From NCBI RefSeq assembly GCF_900128505.1, contig NZ_LT669941.1, forward strand, positions 4,229,010 through 4,293,009: DNA of 64,000 nucleotides, written 5' to 3'. The notes beneath the pieces were generated by a model, which worked only from the letters and a program-made list of their open reading frames with translations, was not told the origin of the DNA and ran no database searches. This document shows positions 19,049-27,295 of this stretch, one piece after another. Numbering within the stretch: position 1 is the stretch's first letter; every line of letters begins with the position of its first letter. A program made the translations under genes and the position numbers. The DNA is from Parabacteroides timonensis (lineage in GTDB: Bacteria > Bacteroidota > Bacteroidia > Bacteroidales > Tannerellaceae).

Positions 19049-21202
19049 ATGAAGTGTATGAAAAAGTTGTTTATTGTACTATTTGTTTTTGCCGCAGGTA
19101 TTATCCGGGCGCAAACAGAATCGATCACGGTAGGTGGTGACGGGAAATCCTGGACCCTGGAAACCAATTCATCCATCTATCGGATAGGCTCTTCGGAGCA
19201 GGGGACGGTAGGTATGTACTATTTTGGTAATAAGAGTCAGGATCCGGCTAAACTTCGTTATCCGCTGGGGGAAGAAGTGACGGTAAGGGGAGGATACTCA
19301 ACCACCACTCCGATGTTGGAGATTGTTTTTAAAGATCGGGTGAGGGATGTCGAACTTACTTACGTCGGTTCGGAAATACAAACACTGGATGGATATAAAA
19401 CACTGGTTATCCACCAGAAGGATAAATATTATCCGTTGACTGTTACTGAATATATCCGCGTTTTACCGGAATATGACCTGTTGGAAAAGTGGATGGAAAT
19501 AAAGAATACCGGCAAGAAGGACGCGATCGAAATAGAGAACGCCCAGTCAGGCACCTTCTTTCTTCCGAAGAATGCTTATGAATTGACGCATCTGTCAGGT
19601 ATATGGGGCTATGAGTATCAGCCGAATGTGACGAAGCTGACACAGGGTTTGAAAACTTTCCAGGTGAAAGACTTCCGTTCTTTCGGATCTTCTTTCTTTG
19701 CGGTTCGTCCTGAAGGGGAACAGATGGAAACCTGCGGGGAAGTATGGTTCGGTAGCCTTCAGTACAGCGGTAACTGGCGTATGGATCTCGAAAAATTCCC
19801 GCGTGGGGAAGTTCAGGTAACAGGAGGTATCAACTTCTGGGATCAGTCGCTGATGCTTAAACCGGGAAAGAGCTTTACGACTCCTAAAATGATAATCGGT
19901 TACACCCGTCGTGGAATGGAAGGTGTGTCACAGAATCTGGCATCCTATACGCGTGAAAAGGTACTTTATCCGTCCCATCGCTCGAAAGTACGTCCGGTAC
20001 TGTATAACAGTTGGTATGCTACCACGTTCGACGTGAATGAAGAACATCAGCTGGCTCTGGCAAAGATCGCTAAGGAGTTGGGTGTTGAGGTTTTTGTAAT
20101 CGATGACGGATGGTTTAAAGGCCGTATCAACGACAAAGGAGGCCTGGGCGACTGGACAGTCGATAAGAATAAGTTTCCTAACGGTTTGCAACCTATGATC
20201 GATAAGATCAATGCTATGGGGCTGGATTTCGGTATCTGGATAGAGCCCGAAATGGTCAATCCGAATAGCGACCTGTACCGTGCCCACCCGGACTGGGTAT
20301 TCCATTATCCTAACCGAACACGGCATGAAGGACGCAATCAGTTGATGTTGAACCTGGCACGTGAAGATGTTTATGAGTATCTGTACGGCAGCTTCTCCAA
20401 ACTGCTTCGCGAGAATAATATTAAGTTTATCAAATGGGATATGAACAAATCCCTGACCGATCCCGGTTTCCCTTCTGCTCCGACTGACGAACAACGGGCT
20501 GTACGTATTAAATATGTGGAGAACCTGTACCGTTTATTCGAAGCGTTGCGTACGGAATTCCCAGATGTATGGTTCGAGAATTGTGCCAGTGGAGGCGGCA
20601 GGGTCGATCTGGGTATGATGGCACGTACCGATTTCTCCTGGGCTAGCGATAATACCGATCCGGTGGAAAGGACGTTTATACAATATGCTTTCCTGAATGC
20701 TTTCCCGGCCAATTCGATGATCAGCTGGATAACGCATGAAGACTGGCATGGACAAAATCATCCGTTGGAGTTTAAGTTCGATGTATCGATGTGCGGTGTG
20801 TTGGGTGTCGGTTATGATATAACGAAATGGACAGATAAGGAAAAGTCGGTAGCCCGCGAGAAGATCGCCCGTTATAAGGAAATCCGGCAGACTGTTCATA
20901 ATGGCGATCTTTACCGTTTGGTTTCACCTTACGAAAATAACCGGAGCGTACTCCAGTTCGTAAATAAACCGAAGTCGGAAGCTATCGTTTTTGTTTATAA
21001 CCTGGCAGAATATCCTGATAACGCCATACCGGAGACGAAACGTCCCAAACAGGTGAAGTTGCGCGGTCTTTTACCGGACGCTTCCTACAAAGTGGAAGGA
21101 GTAGAAGGAACTTATAAAGGCGCTGAACTGATGGAGATAGGTGTTGTTTTCCCTGTTCATGGTGCTTTCAAGAGCGGTATATTTAAGATTGTAAAACAAT
21201 AA
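19049..21202 (+). CDS. GH36 alpha-galactosidase, secreted
   Basis: A 717-residue enzyme that would remove terminal alpha-1,6-linked galactose from raffinose-type sugars or galactomannan fragments. A signal peptide (MKKLFIVLFVFAAGIIRA) places it in the periplasm; the ATG at 19058 is an equally possible start. The N-terminal beta-sandwich (about 25-320) is followed by the TIM barrel (VFVIDDGWFKGR, GLDFGIWIEPEMVNP). Asp464 in FIKWDMNKS is the expected nucleophile and Asp534 in SDNTDPVER the expected acid/base, by comparison with characterised GH36 enzymes. A small C-terminal beta domain ends the protein. It is the best clue to the locus substrate and is 16 bp from the galM gene. Confidence 0.93.
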   Translation: MKCMKKLFIVLFVFAAGIIRAQTESITVGGDGKSWTLETNSSIYRIGSSEQGTVGMYYFGNKSQDPAKLRYPLGEEVTVRGGYSTTTPMLEIVFKDRVRDVELTYVGSEIQTLDGYKTLVIHQKDKYYPLTVTEYIRVLPEYDLLEKWMEIKNTGKKDAIEIENAQSGTFFLPKNAYELTHLSGIWGYEYQPNVTKLTQGLKTFQVKDFRSFGSSFFAVRPEGEQMETCGEVWFGSLQYSGNWRMDLEKFPRGEVQVTGGINFWDQSLMLKPGKSFTTPKMIIGYTRRGMEGVSQNLASYTREKVLYPSHRSKVRPVLYNSWYATTFDVNEEHQLALAKIAKELGVEVFVIDDGWFKGRINDKGGLGDWTVDKNKFPNGLQPMIDKINAMGLDFGIWIEPEMVNPNSDLYRAHPDWVFHYPNRTRHEGRNQLMLNLAREDVYEYLYGSFSKLLRENNIKFIKWDMNKSLTDPGFPSAPTDEQRAVRIKYVENLYRLFEALRTEFPDVWFENCASGGGRVDLGMMARTDFSWASDNTDPVERTFIQYAFLNAFPANSMISWITHEDWHGQNHPLEFKFDVSMCGVLGVGYDITKWTDKEKSVAREKIARYKEIRQTVHNGDLYRLVSPYENNRSVLQFVNKPKSEAIVFVYNLAEYPDNAIPETKRPKQVKLRGLLPDASYKVEGVEGTYKGAELMEIGVVFPVHGAFKSGIFKIVKQ

Positions 21203-21218
21203 GGATGTATTTTCAACT

Positions 21219-22331
21219 ATGAAATTACTATCAGCATCAACCTTCAGCGGAGGAAGCCCGGCTTCTTCCGCTGAACTGGTTACATTAAGGAACCGTAATG
21301 GGCTTGTTGCCCAGTTTACCGATTATGGTGCCCGATGGGTAAGTATGTGGGTGCCCGACCGGGAGGATCGCTTGTCGGATATCGTGCTTGGGTTCGATAC
21401 GATAGACGGTTACCGGACGGCAGGTGAAAAATATCACGGAGCCATCGTCGGTCGTGTCTGCGGACGGATCAGTAATGCCCGTTTCCGGATAGGAGGGCAG
21501 GAGTTTTTGCTAGCTTCCAACGATGTGTACGGTACACCTGTCCGTAACCATTTACACGGTGGAATCGATGCTTTTCACAACCGTTACTGGAAATTCCGTA
21601 CATATATTTCTCCTTCCGGAGAGGAAGCTGTCGAGTTCACAAATAATTCACAAAGCGGTGAAGAGGGCTATCCCGGCAACCTGCAAGTAAAGGTTACTTA
21701 CATGTTGAAAGCGGACAATACCCTGCGGATGGAATGCGAAGCAACGACCGATCATCCTACTCCCGTTAATATGACTAATCATGCTTTCTTCAACCTGCAA
21801 TCTCCTTTCGATCCGTTAGAAAGGAAAAATGTCTTATCCCATAACCTGACACTGAACGCTTCTGCTATCATAGAATGCAACGGTGAATTAATTCCAACAG
21901 GCCGGCTATTACCGGTAGGCGGAACCTCGCTCGACTTTCGTTCTCCCCGTACCATTGCCTCGTCGTTGGTCGAGGAACATCCGCAGATACAAAAGGACAA
22001 AGGTTTCTCCTTGGCCTACGCCTTGGATACCGAAGAATCCGAAGCATCGGACGAATTGCATTTTGCCGCCCGTCTGTCTGATGCTCTTTCTGGAAGAATG
22101 TTGGAAATATATACCAACCAGCCCTCCGTTCAGGTATATAACGGCTATTTTATGGATGGTACGGACATTGGGAAGGACAATACCCCTTACTATGCCAGTG
22201 CAGGTATAGCCATTGAAACACAAGGCTATCCGGATGCGCCTAACCAACCGGCTTTCCCTTCTATCCTGATAGACGAGGCAAAGCAGTATCACCATATCAC
22301 CGAATACTGCTTCACGAACATGAGTCGGTAG
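21219..22331 (+). CDS. galM: Aldose 1-epimerase (galactose mutarotase)
   Basis: A 370-residue mutarotase that interconverts alpha- and beta-anomers of galactose or glucose. Typical motifs are GARWVSMWVPD near the N-terminus, NHLHGGIDAFHNRYW (His involved in ring opening), NMTNHAFFNL and the C-terminal catalytic Glu in GIAIETQGYPDAPNQPAFPS. There is no clear signal peptide, so it is probably cytoplasmic and acts on the sugar delivered by the MFS porter. It is the last gene of the SusC-SusD-GH36-GalM operon and is followed by a 549-bp gap with an inverted-repeat element. Confidence 0.93.
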   Translation: MKLLSASTFSGGSPASSAELVTLRNRNGLVAQFTDYGARWVSMWVPDREDRLSDIVLGFDTIDGYRTAGEKYHGAIVGRVCGRISNARFRIGGQEFLLASNDVYGTPVRNHLHGGIDAFHNRYWKFRTYISPSGEEAVEFTNNSQSGEEGYPGNLQVKVTYMLKADNTLRMECEATTDHPTPVNMTNHAFFNLQSPFDPLERKNVLSHNLTLNASAIIECNGELIPTGRLLPVGGTSLDFRSPRTIASSLVEEHPQIQKDKGFSLAYALDTEESEASDELHFAARLSDALSGRMLEIYTNQPSVQVYNGYFMDGTDIGKDNTPYYASAGIAIETQGYPDAPNQPAFPSILIDEAKQYHHITEYCFTNMSR

Positions 22332-22488
22332 TCACAAGAAAATAACTTTCTACACAAAGTTTTTAGAAAAGTATCTGTCATCTGTCATTCGCTGATGTAA
22401 CATGTAGTCATTCAGAGGATAAGAGCATGGCAGATACTTTTTTTATTTGCAATGGAGTTTGTCATCTGTCATCTATACCGCTAAAAGA

Positions 22489-22694
22489 CTATCTGTTAAA
22501 AGGTAGACAACTACGTGTTAAATCCTGACAAACTACGTGTTAAGTCCTTATTTAGTAAAATTACCCTGTACAGGGTAGCCGATTAAGGTGTACAGGCTGC
22601 CCGCGCAGGGTGTACAGGGAAATATCCTATGGTGTACAGGGTAGCAACAAAATATAAGGATTTAACACATAGTTCCTCCTTTCTTAACAGGTAG
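22489..22694 (+). repeat. Inverted-repeat element A (CTAYGTGTTAA / GTACAGGG family)
   Basis: Left arms CTATCTGTTAA (22489), CTACGTGTTAAATCC (22511) and CTACGTGTTAAGTCCTTA (22533) face right arms TAAGGATTTAACACATAG (22655-22672) and CTTAACAGGTAG (22683). The middle holds the palindrome TACCCTGTACAGGGTA (22562-22577) and further GTGTACAGG copies. The same building blocks recur at 52533-52650. It lies in the 549-bp gap between galM and rpn; the rest of that gap shows only a direct repeat of GTCATCTGTCAT (near 22377 and 22461). Confidence 0.7.
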
Positions 22695-22819
22695 TATCTC
22701 CCTTATCAACGATTAAAAGAGGTAGGGAGGGCTGTAATATTGGTTCATATCTGGTAATTTATGATCTCCATTGCTACATTGGCAAATTAGCACATTATTA
22801 ATAAGATTATCCCTTATTA

Positions 22820-22852
22820 TTTCTCGTTGTACATGAATATTATGTATATTTG
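22820..22852 (+). promoter_or_regulatory. Candidate rpn promoter, decides the start codon
   Basis: TTTC at 22820, a 21-nt spacer and a perfect TATATTTG at 22845-22852. Transcription would begin near 22859, so upstream in-frame TTG and ATG codons at 22827-22842 would not be in the message and ATG at 22881 is the likely start. Confidence 0.5.
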
Positions 22853-22880
22853 TAGAGCTATTAACATAAAACACTTAATT

Positions 22881-23795
22881 ATGAAAGAATTAGATTCGAA
22901 AGCTATGGCAGAGAATGAAAGACATGAGTTACAGGATCGATATATACGATTTGACTGGGCCATCAAGCGTCTGTTGCGTCAGAAGGCTAATTTTGGTGTG
23001 CTTAACGGTTTCCTGACCGTGATGCTGCGTGAAGAGGTCAGTATCCTCGAAATCCTTGAAAGCGAAGGCAACCAGGAAAGAGCCAGCGACAAGTACAACC
23101 GTGTCGACATCAAGGCGCTGAACAGTAAAGGTGAAATCATCATCGTTGAAATCCAGAACACCCGCGAGCTACATTATCTCGAACGCATCCTTTACGGTGT
23201 GGCCAAAGCCATCACCGAGCATATCTCGCTGGGCGAAAGCTATCAGAATGTGAAGAAAATCTATTCCATCAGCATCCTCTATTTTGACCTAGGCGTGGGA
23301 ACAGACTACATCTATCATGGTCAGAACCATTTCACCGGCGTGCATACCGGCGACCGTCTGCATATCAATACGCGTGATCGTGATGCCCTCATCACCCGCC
23401 TGCCTGCCGAGATCTTTCCGGAGTACATCCTGATTCGCGTAAACGAGTTCGACAAAGTGGCCTCCACGCCGCTCGACGAATGGATTGCATACCTGAAAGA
23501 CGGCACGATCCGTCCGGATACCACCGCCCCCGGTCTTCGTGAAGCCCGCGAGAAGTTGAAATATTACTCCATGTCGCCAAGTGAACGTCGTGCGTACGAT
23601 GAACATGTGACTGATATCATAATTGAGAACGAAGCTCTCGATACCGCCAAATGGGAAGGTCGGCTCGAAGGGGTTGCCGAAGGAAAAGCTGAAGCTTTAC
23701 GTCAGGCCGCAGCCAATATGAAACGTATGGGGATGGTAGCTGCCGACATTGCTAAATGTACAGGGGTATCGGTAGAAGAAATAGAGAAGTTATAG
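22881..23795 (+). CDS. Rpn-family PD-(D/E)XK nuclease / putative transposase
   Basis: A 304-residue protein of the Rpn family (recombination-promoting nuclease, also annotated as PD-(D/E)XK transposase). The nuclease core holds Asp76 (NRVDIKAL), Glu90 and Gln92 (IIIVEIQN), the usual D...ExQ version of the PD-(D/E)XK site. A coiled, charged linker (EGRLEGVAEGKAEALRQAAANM) and a small C-terminal helical tail (ADIAKCTGVSVEEIEKL) follow. Rpn proteins cut DNA and some act in recombination or phage defence. The start at 22881 is supported by the promoter at 22845. Its last two codons (Leu, stop) are the first bases of the palindromic repeat, and the tail of a second rpn gene lies 356 bp downstream on the other strand. 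Confidence 0.88.
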   Translation: MKELDSKAMAENERHELQDRYIRFDWAIKRLLRQKANFGVLNGFLTVMLREEVSILEILESEGNQERASDKYNRVDIKALNSKGEIIIVEIQNTRELHYLERILYGVAKAITEHISLGESYQNVKKIYSISILYFDLGVGTDYIYHGQNHFTGVHTGDRLHINTRDRDALITRLPAEIFPEYILIRVNEFDKVASTPLDEWIAYLKDGTIRPDTTAPGLREAREKLKYYSMSPSERRAYDEHVTDIIIENEALDTAKWEGRLEGVAEGKAEALRQAAANMKRMGMVAADIAKCTGVSVEEIEKL

Positions 23796-24052
23796 AAAGA
23801 TATGAGTCTTTTTTATGAGGCTCCGTCTCATGCTGCAGGTTCTCTTTTGCCGTCTGCTTCAGCTGACGGATAGATTAATGCTCCGACTTTGCCGGATTCC
23901 TTTGTGGGTTTTAACCCCTTTGAGATATAATGGTAGTCCCTGCTTTAAAGCGGCTTAAGCCCACAGATGAAGAGGCTTTGCCTCCTGTCTTTTATATCCG
24001 TCGGTTAAAAACCGACGGCAAAATAGAGCCTGCGGCACAAGGCGTTGCCTTG
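23790..24052 (+). repeat. Palindromic repeat element, copy 2, overlapping the rpn stop
   Basis: The core 23816-24052 is 237 bp, exactly as long as copy 1, and is an imperfect palindrome with the same chain of hairpins. Homology with copy 1 starts at TTATAGAAA, whose first six bases are the Leu and stop codons of rpn. Relative to copy 1 the two CCGTC hairpins are exchanged and inverted: here the Ala-like CCGTCTGCTTCAGCTGACGG arm is left and CCGTCGGTTAAAAACCGACGG right. The element has no gene. It occupies most of the gap before the rpn remnant. Confidence 0.85.
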
Positions 24053-24150
24053 TAATGAAAGATAGCTAACATCTGACAAAATATGAGTTTCCTATATGGA
24101 AACAACACGATTTATGCAACATATTCCCCGGTTTGGGCGATAAATAGAAA

Positions 24151-24201
24151 TTATAATTTGTTGATTTCCTCTACGGATAGACCGGCGCACTTTTTTAATA
24201 T
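24151..24201 (-). pseudogene. C-terminal remnant of a second rpn gene
   Basis: On the minus strand the last 17 codons read ILKKCAGLSVEEINKL and a TAA stop (24151-24153). This is nearly the tail of the intact Rpn protein (IAKCTGVSVEEIEKL). An in-frame stop lies just upstream, and no further Rpn-like sequence is visible in one frame toward 24270, so only a decayed end is left. The neighbouring stretches 24054-24150 and 24202-24278 hold nothing else I can identify. Confidence 0.6.
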
Positions 24202-24278
24202 TTACCCTGATTTTGTTCCATATTAGCTCTCTTTTTACCCTTGTTTTGTGATTTTGCGGATATGGTTTGACGTAAATA

Positions 24279-24323
24279 GGGAACAGGTGAATGCAAAAAC
24301 ACTTGTTGCATTCACCTGTTCCC
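24279..24323 (-). terminator. Strong stem-loop after the C69-C1 peptidase operon
   Basis: An 18-bp perfect stem (GGGAACAGGTGAATGCAA and its complement) with a 9-base loop, 55 bp after the stop of the C1 peptidase gene on the minus strand. The following bases (TATTTACG) are only moderately U-rich, but stem strength and position suggest the operon's transcript end. Confidence 0.6.
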
Positions 24324-24377
24324 CGTTTGATTTATAAGATGTGTGGTTACTAAATGAACCCAGTGAATGATATTTCC

Positions 24378-25547
24378 TTATAAACTTAATTTTGTCCGGA
24401 TCGCTTTCGGGATTGCGTCCTTGTGCACCATTACATAAATGGTCTTGGCACGGACGAAGCTTTCCGACATATTCAGATAACCACCGAACTTATTGCGGTC
24501 TGTGCCCCAGGAATTTTTAGTGATGTAATATTTTGTACCGTTCTGGTCTTTGGCGATACCGGTCAGATGCATCAGATGGTCGTCGGTAGTGACGAATGCT
24601 TCGAAACCTTCTTGACGAATCTCGGGAGTTACTTTGATTTCGGGGTAAGGCTGCTCGAATTTATACACTTCTTCCAGACGTTCTTTTTCGTCCATCTTCT
24701 CGAAACGGGCACGGTCGGTATTGGAGAAGTCTTCCACCTTCTTTACTTCCGGGTTGATGGCTACGCCATTCTTGAAAGAGAATCCTTTTTCGCTTACGTC
24801 ACCGTCCCAACATACGGTGAAACCGTTGTTTAAGGCATAATCTACCGTTTCGATCATCTCGTCGAGCGGCAGGTTGTACATCAGGGAATGCTCCCAGTTG
24901 TCCGGTACTTCCACATCGAACTTTTTATAATAAGGATGATGGGTGAAGCTTGTCAGTTCGATATAATCATCCATATTCAATCCTAATGATTCGGCAAACG
25001 ATTTGGGAGTGTATTCTTTTCCTTTGTATGTGAATTTTGCCGGCAGCTCTCCCAGATAGGTATCGAACAGGTTCTTGATCAGTTTGTCGTATTCCGGACT
25101 ACGTTTTTTATTTTTTACGGCAACATCGGCAATAGCTTTCATATATTGAACCATCTCACTGTGATTGTGGCGGTCGGAATCATAATTGATTCCTTTATAA
25201 ACTTCTTCCGGAACGATACCGACCTGGCGGTAGGCGTTCATGAAAGTATGCGAAAGGCTACCCTGCCCGATATTCCCATCACCACGACGCAGGTAATTAT
25301 CCTGTAACTGGTTCATGTATTTCTGGCGTACGATGAACATTTCGGAAAGGTCGTATTCTCCTTTTCCCATACGCATCAGTTCCGACTCCATAAATGAGGT
25401 TGTGGCGAAACACCAGCAAGTACCGGTAGCAGCCTGGTTCTTTACAGGAGTAGCCGGAACGGTTACTACTTCGGTAAACTGATAACCTTGTGCAAATGCG
25501 CTCAGAGCAGAAAGCAACAAGGCACAGGAAATAAATAATGCTTTCAT
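24378..25547 (-). CDS. Secreted C1-family cysteine peptidase (bleomycin-hydrolase type)
   Basis: A 389-residue papain-fold peptidase with a signal peptide (MKALFISCALLLSALSAFAQ), unlike cytoplasmic PepC/bleomycin hydrolases. The catalytic set is complete: Gln38, Cys44 in NQAATGTCWCFA, His in TTDDHLMHLTGIA and Asn in ITKNSWGTD. It would trim peptides in the periplasm or outside the cell. It is 30 bp after the C69 peptidase gene on the same strand, so the two secreted peptidases are probably co-transcribed. Confidence 0.9.
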   Translation of the reverse strand: MKALFISCALLLSALSAFAQGYQFTEVVTVPATPVKNQAATGTCWCFATTSFMESELMRMGKGEYDLSEMFIVRQKYMNQLQDNYLRRGDGNIGQGSLSHTFMNAYRQVGIVPEEVYKGINYDSDRHNHSEMVQYMKAIADVAVKNKKRSPEYDKLIKNLFDTYLGELPAKFTYKGKEYTPKSFAESLGLNMDDYIELTSFTHHPYYKKFDVEVPDNWEHSLMYNLPLDEMIETVDYALNNGFTVCWDGDVSEKGFSFKNGVAINPEVKKVEDFSNTDRARFEKMDEKERLEEVYKFEQPYPEIKVTPEIRQEGFEAFVTTDDHLMHLTGIAKDQNGTKYYITKNSWGTDRNKFGGYLNMSESFVRAKTIYVMVHKDAIPKAIRTKLSL

Positions 25548-25577
25548 AAGATATGATTTAATTGTTTGTTTTGTTGT

Positions 25578-27188
25578 TTAGAATCCTCGTGCGAACATCT
25601 TCCAGAACTCGTCGGCCATGTCTTCCCAGCGCTGCATGGTAGCTCCGGCAAAGTCGGAAGTATATCCGGTCAGGTAGGCTTTGGCTGCTTCGTCTCCTTC
25701 GGCTTGCTGTATTTGTTTGTACTGGCTTTCTACGAAGGGCAATTCTCGTTGTCCTTTATCTTCAAAATGTTTGATTCCGCTTTGCATCTTGTCTTTTGTC
25801 AATCCCCAACGTACTGTAGCCAACTTGTTTGCTTCGCGGAAAGACCAGATAGCCGCATCGTCGCGATGACGGTGTTGTCCGCAGATATAGAAGCTGGGAG
25901 GAAGTGTCGTGGTTCCGGCAAAGATAGGGAAACGCGGGCTTTGTCCCGGGTTGTCGAACGACATCCAGGCTATACCTCCGATGGCATCGGGCAACCAGCT
26001 GCGTAACTGGATCACATGCGAATAGGAGCATTGCGGAACAGATACCAGGCGGTTGCGGGTAACGACTCCGCTCTTCACTCCGTTCAACATATTGATCATG
26101 TCTGTTGTCATCCAGGGATTAGCTGAGGGGCTGACTATCGAATCTTCCGCTCCGCCGTCTTTCTTCTTAGCCGGTACTTTCAGGTTTTTGGTCATATCCC
26201 ATTCGGTCCCTTCATAGGTTTCACGCAAAAGGGCCATCACATCGGTGACTGATACTTGTTTGTCCGGTTTTACGCTTAACGGTAGCTCTTCCGAATCATA
26301 AGACAGATGCAGGGAAGGAGCTAAGCTGTTTAGTATAAAGAACTCGCGGAGACTATAAGATTTCAATTCGCCGAAATAGTTCCCGCCGCTGTAAGCTTTC
26401 CAGAAACGGAACGGTTCTTTTCCATCCCAGAATCCCATCTTTTTGGCTACGTCGAATACATTGTCCGAAGCCATATAGTTATCTTTGTCTTTCAGGTTTA
26501 AGGTGGAGATACGGGAAACGTTGGCCGATACACTGACATGGTCGTCGGGAATACGGACGGCTGCCCATACGCCTCCGATCTTATCCGGCCCTTCGCCGAA
26601 GATCTCGAAGATCCATACTTCGTTCGGATCGGCGATAGTCAGGCATTCGCCGGAGTCACCGTAACCGTATTCTTTCACCAGTTTACCCATCAGGCGGATA
26701 GCGTCGCGGGCTGTGGTACAGCGTTGCAATGCAATCTTTTGGAGTTCTTCTATCATGAACATACCGTTTTTGTTCTCCATTTCTTTACGGCCGGAAATGG
26801 TCGTTTCACCGATACCCAGCTGTTTTTCGTTGAGACAAGGATAAGATGTGTTCAGAAACTGGTAAGTAGAACGAGCCTGGGGAATGGTTCCTTTTAGCTC
26901 GACGTTTGTTTCATCGGCCGGATATTCGGTATGCATCCGTCCGTTGTAGATGGCAACTGTGGTGTCCCGGTCGTAGTTCGCACCCGGAACGATATCCATC
27001 CAGGTACGGTAGTTGGAATCACAGGTGTGGCTGGTCATAACCGACCCGTCTGTCGATGCTTTTTTACCGACCATAATACTAGTGCAGCTTTCCGGGGAAT
27101 TCACCGGTTGTGCATATTCGATTTCCTGCGCAGATGTGATCAGACAGTGGCAGATAAGTGTAAGAGTGAAGATAAACAGTCTGTTCAT
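25578..27188 (-). CDS. Secreted C69-family dipeptidase (Ntn hydrolase)
   Basis: A 536-residue peptidase of the C69/U34 dipeptidase family. The ATG at 27188 gives a clear signal peptide (MNRLFIFTLTLICHCLITSA); longer in-frame readings start with non-signal sequence. The N-terminal-nucleophile Cys35 lies in SPESCTSIMVGKKASTDGS, and the family motif RTWMDIVPGANYDRD follows. Members cut dipeptides after self-processing that exposes the Cys. It is first in a two-gene unit with the C1 peptidase and divergent from the GH20 gene. Confidence 0.9.
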   Translation of the reverse strand: MNRLFIFTLTLICHCLITSAQEIEYAQPVNSPESCTSIMVGKKASTDGSVMTSHTCDSNYRTWMDIVPGANYDRDTTVAIYNGRMHTEYPADETNVELKGTIPQARSTYQFLNTSYPCLNEKQLGIGETTISGRKEMENKNGMFMIEELQKIALQRCTTARDAIRLMGKLVKEYGYGDSGECLTIADPNEVWIFEIFGEGPDKIGGVWAAVRIPDDHVSVSANVSRISTLNLKDKDNYMASDNVFDVAKKMGFWDGKEPFRFWKAYSGGNYFGELKSYSLREFFILNSLAPSLHLSYDSEELPLSVKPDKQVSVTDVMALLRETYEGTEWDMTKNLKVPAKKKDGGAEDSIVSPSANPWMTTDMINMLNGVKSGVVTRNRLVSVPQCSYSHVIQLRSWLPDAIGGIAWMSFDNPGQSPRFPIFAGTTTLPPSFYICGQHRHRDDAAIWSFREANKLATVRWGLTKDKMQSGIKHFEDKGQRELPFVESQYKQIQQAEGDEAAKAYLTGYTSDFAGATMQRWEDMADEFWKMFARGF

Positions 27189-27243
27189 GTGTTCGTCATT
27201 TGATTTAATGCCTAAAGATACAAACTGTATCGGAATAATTACA

Positions 27244-27251
27244 TATATTTG
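27244..27251 (+). promoter_or_regulatory. Candidate -7 element of the first GH20 gene
   Basis: TATATTTG on the plus strand is an exact TAnnTTTG match. It predicts transcription from about 27258 and supports ATG 27296 as start. The -33 region is not convincing. Confidence 0.4.
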
Positions 27252-27295
27252 CTCAAATCTAAAGTGTGCACGATAACACAATAACAATAATCTCC

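Noticed and set aside
22562..22640. Replication or chromosome-dimer site suggested by GTGTACAGGG repeats
   Set aside because: No dif-like 28-bp site and no DnaA-box cluster are visible; the repeats belong to a dispersed element.
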